Of a DNA stretch of 64,000 nt, positions 1 through 12,734 are shown one piece after another. Source of the DNA: Patiria miniata. Lineage: Eukaryota > Echinodermata > Asteroidea > Valvatida > Asterinidae. The stretch lies in NCBI RefSeq assembly GCF_015706575.1, contig NW_024037069.1, forward strand, positions 35,361,315-35,425,314, written 5' to 3'. The notes beneath the pieces are model-generated. The model ran no database searches. It was not told where the DNA came from and saw only the letters and a program-made list of their open reading frames with translations. How positions within the stretch are numbered: position 1 is the stretch's first letter; each line of letters begins with the position of its first letter. The position numbers and the translations under genes were made by a program.

Positions 1-598
1 TTCATAAGAAAATCAAAAGTGAATTAAGGGTGGAGAGAAAGTAACAGTATCAATTTGAAATAATTTCATTCGTGCCAATAAGCGATGATGTTCAAGATTT
101 CACAAAAAGAGACACATGAAGCCAAACTCAGAGGGCCGAGCCACAGCCTGAACTGAACCCTGGACTTCAGAACTGTGCCTACACCCAAACAACCAGGGCC
201 TAGTCAGAAACTGAAGCTGAACCCTGGATTTGAGTAACAGCTTAGGTCCGCTCCACTGCTAAACTCAAGCAAGCAGCCACTTTCCTTTAATAAGGAATAC
301 ATTTACCATTTACTCTGATATGAAATATATAACTAATTATTGATTTTAACAGCACCGCACACATTAGTATTGTCACCTGAACTCCATTCAGCTTACTGTT
401 AGCAAAACAAATCACTGTTCCCAGGAACAGGATTTCACAATTCTTTGAACTTTAAGACATATTTATTTTGTTGTCCTCGCTTGAATGAACTTCCCTGCCC
501 AGCAGAGAATGAACACAATCACAAGCTAGGAAGTCTGTGTTTGGCAGAGCAAAGACATTGGGATCTGTTCATTATCAAGTGAAGATAAGAGATGCAAA
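1..598. other. 3' flank of gene 1
   Basis: No coding potential seen. It holds the likely poly(A) signal of the minus-strand gene and otherwise AT-rich unique sequence. Confidence 0.4.
462..467 (-). terminator. candidate poly(A) signal of gene 1
   Basis: TTTATT on the plus strand reads AATAAA on the minus strand, about 540 bases beyond the stop codon of the MISP/AKAP2-like gene. If used, the 3' UTR would contain the GACTTGTGATGG inverted-repeat element. Motif only; no transcript evidence. Confidence 0.35.
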
Positions 599-621
599 GA
601 TTACAAACAGGGATGCAGTGG

Positions 622-957
622 AGTCCATCGCAAGTCCAGTCACAAGTCCATCACAAGAAACAGTGGATGAACAATAACAAAGGATTGCCTTCGTCAAGCT
701 CCTTGAATAGCTTGTGAGTTGAACTGGGACTGGAGGACTTGTGCTGACTTGTGATGGATTGTGATGGATTTACAGGGACTAACGATGGACTTATGATGGA
801 CTTGCAGGGACTTGTGATGGATTTACAGGGACTAATGATGGACTTGTGATGGACTTGTGATGGACTTGTGATGGATTTACAGGGACTTGTGATGGATTTA
901 CAGGGACTTGTGATGGACTTGCAGGGACTTGTGATGGACTTGTGATGGACGTGTGAT
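622..957. repeat. foldback repeat with GACTTGTGATGG subrepeats (family F1, copy 1)
   Basis: A short left arm (622-657) carries CAAGTCCATCACAAG-type units. A long right arm (737-957) carries the complementary GACTTGTGATGG units, many alternating with GATTTACAGGGACT. Between them is a core with AACAGTGGATGAACA. The same design recurs near 22031, 37945 and 50078. It lies just beyond the gene 1 stop codon, so it probably falls in the 3' UTR. Confidence 0.75.
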
Positions 958-1004
958 GGTCTGGACTACATCCCTGATGATGAGCATCTTTAGTGTGGTA
1001 GGAG

Positions 1005-4000
1005 TTACTTGAACATGTCCTCCCATTGCTGCGCCATGATGAGGCTTCGTCTCTGCGGTCGGTACTTGGGCATCGGTGTCTGAAACAAAAAATGGTGGAT
1101 GGATAAATTCACATTCAGTACATCTGCAAGAGCAGTGATGGACCTCACATGATATCAACTCTAAAGCCCGGTTCATACTCGGCGCGAAAGCGAAAGCGAA
1201 TTTCTGACGTCATGGCATGTATTCGCGCTGCGAATTCGTAAAAGTTGAACATATTTCAAAAAGTTGAACATATTTCATGCATTCGCATGAAGTATGAACC
1301 GGGCTTTAGAGTACGGCAAGTTGATATATCAGCTCAGAATGATAAATTTCAGCTCAGACATCACTGCAAATTGTTTACCATTCTGTAATCAAGAGTTCAT
1401 ACCCCTGAATGCTGGGGTTATAGATCATACATGTAGCTCTTGCTCAGTACTAAAACATCCGTGTTCAAATGAATTTTGAAAACACTCTTGAGCCTTATGT
1501 TGAACTTACCAATTTGTTTGTGTAAATACACCCTATGAAACATCTTGCAGACAATTGTGTCGTTACCTCTAAAACTAGGTTCGAATCTGACCCAAACCAA
1601 CAATAGTAATGGGTTTTCAGTTCCTGCCTGATTCAATGCGTTTTCCTTGGCCTAATATTCCAGAGTTACATGTATCTCCCTATCCATAAAACTGAGTATT
1701 TCTTTATCATTTTGTCTCTTAAGGCTTTTTCAGGCTTAATAGCTAAATAATGAAAGGTTTGCGGAAACACCATGTGCGAATAATTTCTAAACTAAGAGAA
1801 TGGTTCTGAAAAGAACCAGAGGTATAAACTCTCCTGAAGACGGTCAGGGCATACTGACCGGAACGTTGAGTTTATACCTCTGGTTCTTTTCAGAACCATT
1901 CTCTTAGTTGAGAAATTATTCGCACATGGTGTTTCCGCAAACCTTTCATTATTTAGTATCTCCACCATGCAAAGCCTCAAATCTTACTTAGGCTTAATAG
2001 CTACAGTGCCTGCTTTCTTTCGAGAAACCCCTGGCTAAGAGTGAATGCAAATGTGCACACACACAAAATGAAAAAGTACCTCAGAGCTTGCAGATGACGT
2101 TGCGGCCTGTTCTGTGGCAGTGGCATCCTTGGCCTCTCCATCTGGCACCCCGTCTGCTCCCTGTTCTGTCAGCCTTGGTGAGGTGGGTGTTGCCAGACCC
2201 TTCTCCCGCCGGTATTGGTCCTCTCTTTCTTGCTGGAGACGTATCTCCTGCTCAATGAGCGTCTCAGTGTTGGACTTTACCGGACTCAGAGTTGCTTCTG
2301 TATGAAAAAAAGAGAGAAAATATCCATCAAAGAGGCCAAGCAGAATGTATGGCTTAGTATCTTTTTGTGATAAGCATTATGGCAGAGAACCAGTCACCTA
2401 CAATGTACATCACCTGACATTTTGGCTGGTAACCTGTCTGTTCACCCAATAATTTCTGTACTTAACATTTGATGTATCAAAGAGACAACAGACTTCAATG
2501 GAGCTGTTGAGCTGAATGTACAAGGCAGCATTTTTTTGTGCTAAGAATAATGGTGACAACCAGTACAAAGCAGAATCCAGGCACTCCACACGTTATTTTG
2601 GCTCAGTTGGACCCCAAATGACAATTTCACTGAGCTGCTAGGATAACGACATTTCTTGAGCAATGAAAAATTCTGCTCATCAAAAACTGGGCCAAATTTC
2701 ATGGCCCTGCTAACCACAGAATTCCGCGCTTACGATCACCATTCTGTGCTAACCGTGCTAGCAGAAAACTTCTGTCGTAACCCTGTAAGCACAGAATCCT
2801 TAGTTATGGGATGTATGCATGCGCAGAAGCTAAACTTTGTCCCTAATCCGTAAAATACAAAGACAAGATAAGTTTGCGGTAGCATCATGTGAATAAATCT
2901 CTTTTGTGAGTATGTGTGGTTCTGAAAAGAACCAGAGGGACTTTTTTAGAACCACACATACTCACAAAAGAGATTTATTCACATGGTGCTACCGCAAACT
3001 TATCTTGTCTCAGTATCTTTCCGCCATGCAAACCTTCAAATCTCAACCGTGAAATACACTTATCGTAAGCACAGAATGTTTTGCTACGGTAAGCAGGTTT
3101 TTTTCGCTACCAGTAAGCATAGCAATGAAATTGGCTCCATGTCACTAGCCAAAATCTAACAGGATGTACCGGTACATTGCTTCTCAGCTCTTATTTGGTT
3201 TATCTGATATATGCAAAGTGTCGGCTTAGCAGATTTTTTTGGTCATAAAACCACAAATTCTTTATTCCCTGATGCCGGGAATTTTCATATACACATTCCC
3301 TTTGCGACAGCAAAACTAGACAAATTAAGAAGATGAGCGGATGCAGGGATTAAGACATTCAATGGTGTCTGTCTCCCAGCCCACAGTGGTGTGGACAAGG
3401 TGGTACTCTGTCTCTGAGGATCTAGATCTCCAATAAGCTCATGCACTAGGACAATCACATTAAGTTGGAGCAATATATCCTACAAAGAATCTTTAAAAGG
3501 GCAGTATAAGTGCAAGAGAGGAGACCATCTAAATTATAAATGAATGAAATTTGCTTTTGATGAGCTCAACGTGCAGAAGGCATTTGAAGTGCTTGAACCA
3601 AAATGTGAATGACACATGTACATGAATGAAAGGATAGCAAGTGACAAAGTCACATCAGCAATTCATGCGATGAAAAAAAATCAGCAAGTTCTCAACCATA
3701 TACATACTGTAAAGATGCAGGTCACTTGACCTGTGATGTTTGATAGACATTGGAATGGAATTCATTAATTTACAGTGGGTGTCGAGGAATAAGTATAATG
3801 TTTACTGTTATTGAACACAATGGACTTGTTTCCAGACCAGGATGGAGCTTGCACTAGTGACACATGATCACGTTCGACCAATGAAATTTACGGTATCCAA
3901 AACACGAGCAACAGTGTAAGGTGTGCAATACTGATTGCTACGCATGAAACTTTAGCCAACGTGAGAGCAATTGCAATGGAAGGATGAACAACGAGGGGAC

Positions 4001-7000
4001 ATATGCCATGAAGTACCGTCAACCAAATTTATCTTCAAGTAAACTTGAATCCTCCATCCTGATTGGTCGATCCATGGCAACAACAGTGTGATATAAGGGC
4101 TGTATTGCACGGTCCATATCGCACCCTGCGTATTGCGCTATTCCAAGATGCGAGCGACATTCCAGCTGCATGCGCTAAACCGCATAAAGGTTCGTGTAAA
4201 GCGATGGTCCAACTTTACTGCGCGTCAAGTTTTCTTGAAGATAAATTCGTTATCGCGCTCGCGCTCGTGGAACACAGAATAATGTAGTGCGTCTGTGTCC
4301 CACATACTGTACCACTCGGCCGAATGTGGGACACAGATGCAGTACATTGTTCCGTGTTCCACTCGCGCTTGGGGGATAACTAATAATACCACCATTTGGC
4401 CAACCTCTATACAGCCAATTACATGCAATGGCAGAACAGTTGGCGCCAAGCATCATGCATTGCCTACTAACAGACTTCACTGCTCTACAGCACGCAATTG
4501 AAAAACAGCTCTACAGTTTATTCTCACTGCTACAAGCTCACTCTATGCATGATTATGATCTGATGGCTCAGCGACACATGCAATGCCCATGCTGCATCTA
4601 ACCTGTATCATTCGACGTTTCGTCTTCATACTGCGACACCGTTTTGATTTTCCCTTCCACCTTAAGCGCCAGTTCGCGACGCCTTTCCTCCTCAAACTCT
4701 TTTTCTATGTAATAGTTGACGGTTTTGAGGTTGTAGGTGGAGTCGGGGAAGTTTTGAGAGGTGGGCCGGGGATTGTGGGCATTTGGTGGTTTAGTACGGC
4801 CAGCTTGGCTGGTGGGTGTGTTAGTGGATCGTTTGAGAGATAAACCTGTATGGTGGCAAAAGCACATTCAAAGCTGAATTACAATTGTACATCCCAAGCA
4901 ACAAGACTTTAAATCGTCAAAACTTATCATCAACGGTTCTTTCAAAGACAGCATACCGGTATCTCCAGAAATGATAGACTGATTTTATCACATGCGATAA
5001 GGTGAGAATGCAGAATTAAACAGGCAATAAATCAAAGTTTATGCTGAGGTTTCAGGAGGTTTTACAGGGTACCTCAGGGTTCAACCTCAAGTTGGCGCTT
5101 ACTTAATTTTGCATTCTCCCCTTATCCATAAACCCCATTCTTGTTTCTATTTAACCAAGCATCACATTCAAAATTTGCTCACTTCCCTCCCTATCCATAA
5201 ATTTCTAAGTTCTGACCAGGCTTACCAAAAACTAGAAAAACTCATAATAAATCTCTTGGAATGGTTATCTACTCTACCTCTTTCCTTTCGGAGCGTCATT
5301 TCTCTCTCCTCTGCCAATCGGATGTCCCTCTCCATCGGTGTTTCCCTCCTTCTTCTAAGAACGACAACCTCCTGCTCTGGTGATGACACGGAACTTGACC
5401 TCTCAGAAACCTGTATCTTCTCAGTGACCTGTGAGCTCTCGGTGACTAGTGAGCTCTCAGTGACGTGTGACTTCTCCTTCTGAGTCTTCTCAACAATGAC
5501 CACATCAGGAATGTCCGCATCAAAGGCTTTCTTGAGATCCGTGCTTGGTTTGGTGGCAGCACGCTCTTTCTGGAGTTCTGCCTCCCGTTCCTTGGCAAGA
5601 CGTATTTCCCTCTGGACCAGGGTCTCAGGCTTGCTTGGGGACGAGTCTGTTGCATCTTGCGAACTTGGCTCCTCTACTGGGGATGCTGCACGGTAAGGCG
5701 ACGGGGAAGGGGGTCTTTGCAAAAACGGTGAGGGTGGTCTAACCACGACTGGTGAAGGGGGTCTTTGCTGCGTTGACTGTGAGTCGGAAAAACAAGTGAA
5801 TGCATGAACAACAAAACAGGTTTTAAATAGGATAACCCTTATACTGATGTGTTGGACAGGACTATTGTTCAAATTCTGACACAAATTCTGATTTTCTCCC
5901 ATTGCAGTAATTGTTTGTTTACTCCTAAGTCTGTATGTTTGCTTTTACTGCGGTGCAACAATTGTTTTATACCAATTTTAAAAATATAAATGACCCTATG
6001 CTCTGATAAAACTAAGAGTTGTCATAAAGATTCCTTTGTATAAGTCTGAAATAGCTCAGTTAGCAGATGCTTGAATGTAAGCAAGAAGATCAGTGACAGT
6101 GCATTTTAGCAATCAATTGCTTTTTACATAATTTGACAACAAAACAGAATATTGTATCATAAACCTACCTCTTTTGCAGCACTCTCCTTAAAGACAACAG
6201 TCACAGGTGGTTGTTTTACTGTAACACTGCCCTCTGTGGCCTTCATTGGTCCAGGTTTATCATCGCTCTTCTCGCTAGTTTTTCTTCCCCGTAGCATTTT
6301 CTGGTACTCCCGGTAGCTGTTGTAGGGTTCAGCCTGCATGGAGCTGAGGCCAAACCTAACCACAGGGGACTTGTCTGGCAGTTTTGAGGTCATGGGTGCA
6401 TTATTGGCTTTCTTTGGAGTTGCAGGTGTTAAGGCAGGTTTGATTGGGACAGTCTTAGGTCCAGCAGGCGTGGATGCTGCTTTGATTGATGTAAATGATG
6501 AGCTCTGTAAAGTGGGACTTTGAAGGCCTTTTATGGGTGTTGAGCGACCAGATGAACTATGAGAACTACCCTCCCCACTTGCATGGCGGGCTCTGGTCTC
6601 TTCCAATGCTCTCTGACGCTCCAGCGCATTCTCCCCTTCTCGCTCTTTCTGCAATCGGATCTCGCGCTGGATGATGGACTCCTTCCGCCTCGGCTCTTCC
6701 TTGCTTATAGGAGTGTCTGTCTTGCTCTCATCTTTGTCAATGATGACAACTGTGGGCTCTGGGCTCGGACCTCTTTGTTGAGTCTCTTCTACCTTCTGTG
6801 TAACTTCAGGCTCAACCAGCTTCATGTCTTGTAATTCTGCCTGTCTTGGAGAGACTCTACCAGATTGGTTGCGAGGACTCTTGATGCTGGACCCTCTGCT
6901 TTCAGCTATTTTCGGTGTTCGTGGAAGCTCTTCAACATTACCCTCAGCATGATTCTTGCTCAGTCTATTTTCTTGCTCAAAGAATGATTCTTGTTTGATG

Positions 7001-10000
7001 AGCTGCACTTGTGAGTCTTCCTTTTCAACATCTTCCATGTCTGAGCTACTTTTCAGGCGTCCCTCTTTTAGCAGTTCTTGTTCTCGTTCCTTTTGCTGCC
7101 TGATCTCCCGTGTGATGATACTCTCTGAGGTACGGTGGCTCTGTATGGCAACTTTGCGCTGTGGAGTGACATCATAGGTGAAGGACTCACAGTGATCATA
7201 TTCATCATCCAGATCTTTTGGCATGATATCAGTTGAATCATCGTCCAAAGGAGTCTCTATCCTCACTTCCTCTTTGGGTTTTGTTTCCTTAGCAGTTGGT
7301 TCCTCCCTGGGTGCATCTTCGTCTTTCATCTCAAGAGAAAACATCCTTCTGGGATCGAAAACATCCTTCTTCTCTCGGCGATTCTCTAGTTCCATCGAAG
7401 GCGCCACGTTAATTTTTTGCTCCCAGAGATTACGCACCTTCTTTAAATCAATGTGAGCTTCATCGTTGCCCTCTTGACTTCCAGCAGGCCCTGCCTTTGA
7501 TGCATCTGATGATTCTGATGAGGCTCCAGTTATTTTTGACTGGATTTCTTGAGTTGAAGGCACACTCTGAAGTGATGTGTTTATCTTTTTTGGAGCAACT
7601 TCACTGTCGCTCTTTTTATCTTCTGAAGTTATCGGGGATCTCTCTAAATCGACCTTAACTGGAGAAGCACTCTTGGCATGAATATTTGGAGGTTTCTCTT
7701 GTAAAGTTTGTGTCTTTACTTCAGGGACAATGGCATCTTGTTTTGCTACATTCAAGGGTTTCTCAACTGTCTGTGGTGTTGGCTTGCAAGGTTCTGGTAT
7801 TAGTTTCGGGGCTGAATTACTGACATTTCCCCAAGAGGTTGAGCCTGGGGAAACTGGACTTCGTACAGGTGGTTCCTGCTTGATGTCGCTGCTCTTTCCA
7901 GTTGGTGACAAGGGTCCCTCACTCTCTGGTGAGGTCAGATCATCTGACTGGATGCTGCTTCCTTGCCAGCTGATTTTCTTTTTCCTCTTGACCTTCATGG
8001 CTGCCATAACATTTCTCCTCTCCTGCTCATACTCAAACAACGTCTTGCCGTCCTCGTCAACCTGCTCAGAAGACTTGCTCCCTGGTTTGGGTCCGTACAG
8101 GGCTCGGATGAACTGTGTTGACTTGTTGGCAACGCTAGGATCTTTTGACCTGGGAGATGTGACGGCTTCTTCTGATGGCTGATCAGCTGCTATTGTAAAG
8201 GTGCTGATTGGTGGCTCACTAGCACTCCGGGATTTGGTATCTGCAGATATGGTCTGATCTCCACCAAGTCCAAGCAAAGCATGTGACGACAGGAAACTGT
8301 CAGTGGCTGCTCTAGGCTTTGTTTCATATAAGCTTCCCGGCCTTTGGTAGGCTGTCTGCACTTTGGGAAGAACCCGCACTGATGGTAGAGCCAAGGAGAT
8401 ACTCATCGAAGATATTGGTGCAGATGGAGAGGGCTGTTTGGGAATTGTCGGCTGGAAGGAAGAATCTCCGGCATTGGAGTCTCCTCCGAAAAAGCTTCGC
8501 CGTTTGGCATTCAAATCAAGTTTGGTGTCTGTTTGACTGACCGCAGGCTCTGCCTCCGTATTCTTGGCATCACTTTTAACGACCTCACCTTCAGTTTTTG
8601 AAAGGGCATTAGTTGGATCACCTATATCTTGGACAGTGTCTGGTGGGGAAGAGAGAGTGCCATTCGTGTTACTTGAATGCTTGGGGGCACTCTCCTGCAT
8701 AGTAATACTGCCTTCTCTAACCATCTGATCCCAGGCCTTGTTCGTACCGTGAGCTGATTTTTCTTCTGGCTTGGTAAGCTTTTCTGGCTTCTCCAGGTTA
8801 TGAACATCCTCCTGTTCTGAAGCTTTCAAGGTGTCTAGATCTCTGACTCCATCTGCTGCCAAGGAATCATTTGCTTCATCTATCACTGTACCATCTCCTA
8901 GCTCATTCAGAAATCTGTCTATGTCGCTAGGAGTTTGCCCCTTCTCAACTCTCTTATCCTCATCATCAATGACTGTACCATCTCCCAAGTCATTCAGGAA
9001 CCTATCCATGTCGCTTGGTGTCCGTGCCCTGTTGTTGCTCTCTATGTTTTGTACCACTCCAGCATCTCCCAAGTAATTTGGAAGACTATCCCCGTCAGCT
9101 GGAGCCAGTTCCTGGCTAGGCTCTGTGATCTCCTTGTCTACCACTCCAGCATCTCCCAAGTCACTTGGAAGACTATCCCCATTAGCTGGAGCCTGTTCCT
9201 TGCTAGGCTCTGTGATCTCCTTGTCTACCACGCGAGCATTTCCCAAGTCACTTGGAAGACTATTCCCATTAGCTGGAGCCTGTTCCTGGCTAGGCTCTGT
9301 GATCTCCTTGTCTACCACTCGAGCATCTCCCAAGTCACTTGGAAGACTATCCCCATCATCTGGAGCCTGTTCTTGGCTGGTCTCTTCAATCTCATCGATA
9401 GCTGTGCCATCTCCTAATTGGTTCAGAAATCTATCCACATCGCTTGAAGTTCTTTCCTTGCAGGTGTCTTTGTCTTCATCAATCACTGTACCATCTCCTA
9501 GGTCGTTTAGGAGCTTGTCCAGATCACTGGCAGTTCGTCCTTGATCGGTTTCCTTATCAGGATTCCCCTGATCCCCATTCTCTTGAGGATTCCCAATGGA
9601 TATCAACAAGTCTCCATTACTTAGCTCTGAGTTCAGAGAAACCATGTTGCTGTTACCCTCTGCATTATCCAACAATGGGTCAAAGTTGTTGTCAAACTCA
9701 GGCGGAGGGGCGACAACAATTTTTCCATCTAGACCATCAGTATCTCCAAAGTCAACAAGAAGATCCTGTGGTCCTCCGTTGGTTGCCATGTTGGCGTTAA
9801 GGTCAGCAGTGGCAGTTTTGGTCGAGGTGTGCTGACCGTTCAGAGTGTCCGGTTGGCATTCAGTGTTTGGGATGGGTTGGTCTGAGAGGAGATCCATGCT
9901 GGTTGCTGGGTCTTGTGTGTCCTGATTGGCTGATCTGTGGCTTAGGTCAACGGTGAATGCCTGCAAGAATAACGAAAAATAAAAAAAGCAGCTTTTAGAA

Positions 10001-11881
10001 TAATGCATGCTTAACTACAAAAATTAAGTTTGTCCCAATTTGACACAAAAACTATTTGCAATGTTAAACTATGAAAAAAGCCTGGTCCAAAGGTCATAAA
10101 AGCAGAATGTTTTGACAAACTGGTCGGACTATGAATTGTCTGAAGAATGCTGCAAAGTGAATCGATCCCTGTGAAATCCAGCCAAGTCTAACCTATGTGC
10201 CTGTACAGAAATGTTTAGGTACACTATAGGCCTACCGGTACGTGTAGTACATGTATTTATGATACACTCATGGTTGGTCAGCAGTCAATCTGAATGTTGG
10301 TTTTGGCGTCAAAATAGGACAAACAAAATTTGCATCGCATTTACCAGTACCGGCAACCTGTAAACATGTCTGTCAATGAACAAAAGAACATCAGCCTAAA
10401 TGCTCTCATTCACAAAATTGGGCCCATGGTAAACCTTTCCAAAAACGTCTGTTAGCAGCGATCAATCTCTTTTTTATTGTGATGGTCAATGAATATTTTG
10501 TAGTGATTCAGTCACGGTGCTTATGAAACCCTGGGTGATTCTGCCCAGGAATCGCTGACGCATGAACTGCTTTGATGAATGCTTGATCCCAGGACCATGT
10601 CAATTGTCCACAGGAATGCTGTCCTTGGGTCAAATTGTTTGAGTGTGAAAAAGTACCGGGCAGTGATTTTGGTTTTCAAATTAAAGCAAACAGATTTTAT
10701 AAATAAAACCAATTTTGTGACATGTACATTGTACATTTCATAATGATGGATTTAAAGTCTGATTGGGAAACTTCTTTTAAAATTCAATAATGAGCATCCG
10801 CAGTCTCATGACTGAATCAGGCAAAAGAACTGAATTCGTAGGGAAGGCAAAACATTCACATGTAAACACGTTTTTGCGATGTACATGTACGGTACCTTTC
10901 TACCTTGAGTCAGTTTGAAGAAAGTTTTTATAAGAATGAAATTCAATCAATCCTAAGCCTGCTGAATGCAACAACATCACGGGCGCAGATTGATTGATTT
11001 TGTTAGATTCAGTTGGTTTTCCACTTTACTTTTGCTGGATTCTGTTGGACTCAATGAACACCTAGAATCCAGCAACAATACGATTACATTGTAGAAGAAA
11101 ATTACTGACGGAGGCAGTACAACTGCATAGGTCACATGTGTAAATTCAATGCTCCTTCGATTTTATGTATCGATTTTTAGAATCAATATTTGAGTAATTT
11201 TTGCACTTTTCTATTTAATGTATATTTTCTTCTCAGGGATTTTTTTAATGTGAACGTGTAAAAAGACCAATGGAATTTCCCCTTTGTTAGAATAATAAAG
11301 TTTGTAATTTTGTGTTGTGTGTTCACAACGTGCACGCAAAAAATTAAAATCTCACTTGAAGAATGCATGTCATGCATGTGAGTGTGATGCATGTTCACTT
11401 ATGTACCTATATGTATACTGACTGAATAATCTTCTGTTAAGTAAAAAAAAATAAACTTGAAAATCAAGGTTTAATTCAATAAATAAAACACTAACAACTA
11501 TTTAACGAAAGTGCAAGAATCAAAGAGAACTGTTCTTAAGACAGGAGACTGTGTTTAATTCCCTAATTTTACAAACAGACTTACAATTCTGCCCACAGAC
11601 TGGGAAGTCAAGAGTTTAGACACAAGGGAATCTGCCACAGCACTAAAGACGGGCTTTAGTAGATCCGGATCCGTCATCAACAGGGTCGTCAGACTGTCTT
11701 TAAGATCAGAAGAAAGATTCCCAGCAACTGGGGCTGTTTTGGCATCAGTCTGGTCATTGGCTATGCTACTAAGATCCTCAGGTCCCTCAGAGTTTACCGT
11801 AGTCACAGGACTTGGCTCTGGTTCAGTACTGGCTCCCTGACTTGAATTGACATCACATAACGATTCACTGTTGTCGTCCAT
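1005..11881 (-). CDS. MISP/AKAP2-C-like protein, short isoform from an internal start exon (1,707 aa)
   Basis: An alternative first coding exon, 11881-11585, starts MDDNSESLCD in a good context (CAAAATGG). An in-frame TAA lies three codons upstream and no usable acceptor is seen, so it is a start exon and not an internal one. It ends in phase 0 at a GTAAGT donor, the same phase as exon 2 of the long form, and so can join the 9960-6169 exon. It encodes 99 residues. The first 50 are acidic and Ser/Thr-rich. Residues 55-99 look helical. F79, V82, A83, L86, V87 and L90 follow the hydrophobic spacing of PKA RII-binding helices. Transcription would start from a promoter inside the long intron, not examined further. 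Exon well supported by frame and splice logic; function inferred. Confidence 0.7.
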
Positions 11882-12699
11882 TTTGAATTATGCTCATTTT
11901 CCACCACAAAGGCAAAAGATGACAATTTTCAAGTTGGTCACCAAGTCTGCAAGACTAATTTTTGTCAACACTTCTTGCCAACATCTCTGGTGCAGTTGTA
12001 AATGTAGTTCCACTAGTCTGCCTCATCAAGTCATGCCAACACAAAACAAAACTTGGGAGATGCTCCACATTCTTGGGATGAAATTAATTTACATGTTTAC
12101 TTTCTCAAACCATTATTATAGACTCCTTCAAACCACACCCAAGACAACTAATGATAAGGCAGTTACTGAGCGCACTGTTGGACCAATATGGACCCAGGTT
12201 TTGTTATCATTCTGGGGTATATCTAGCTTGACACAAATGATGTTTTGAAATCTTTGCATACCATCACCACCCCCTAGTTGCATCAACACAATAGCCTGGA
12301 GCTACAGGGGTTCCTCTGATGATTGCATCGTCTGAATCCAGCACCCAGACAAAAGAAAAAGGATCCCTCATGAATGCTCAATGATACACATCTACATGGA
12401 CATTCTCGTTCTGCCAAGCTTAAACCATGGGCCAAGACACTTTTTTTGATGAGGCTTTATTTATGATTCGAGTTTCTTATGTGACTTCGTCCAGGAAAAC
12501 AAAAATTGGAAAACCAAGAGAATATCCTCTTGCAAAACTAAGAGAAAAACAAGTTGCAGATCAGAGAAGAAAGACCAAATTTAAGAACCCAGAAGAAAAA
12601 AGAACAAATAAGAATCCAAAGACACATCTACTGGTAACTGTGTTGCAAAAATATCTAAGAAAAATGGGATATCCAACCCCCCCCCCAAAAAAAAAACCC

Positions 12700-12734
<35 letters not shown>

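Noticed and set aside
1150-1330. TGATATCA target duplication around the 155-bp MITE.
   Set aside because: The right-hand copy is TGATATATCA and does not sit directly at the inverted repeat end.
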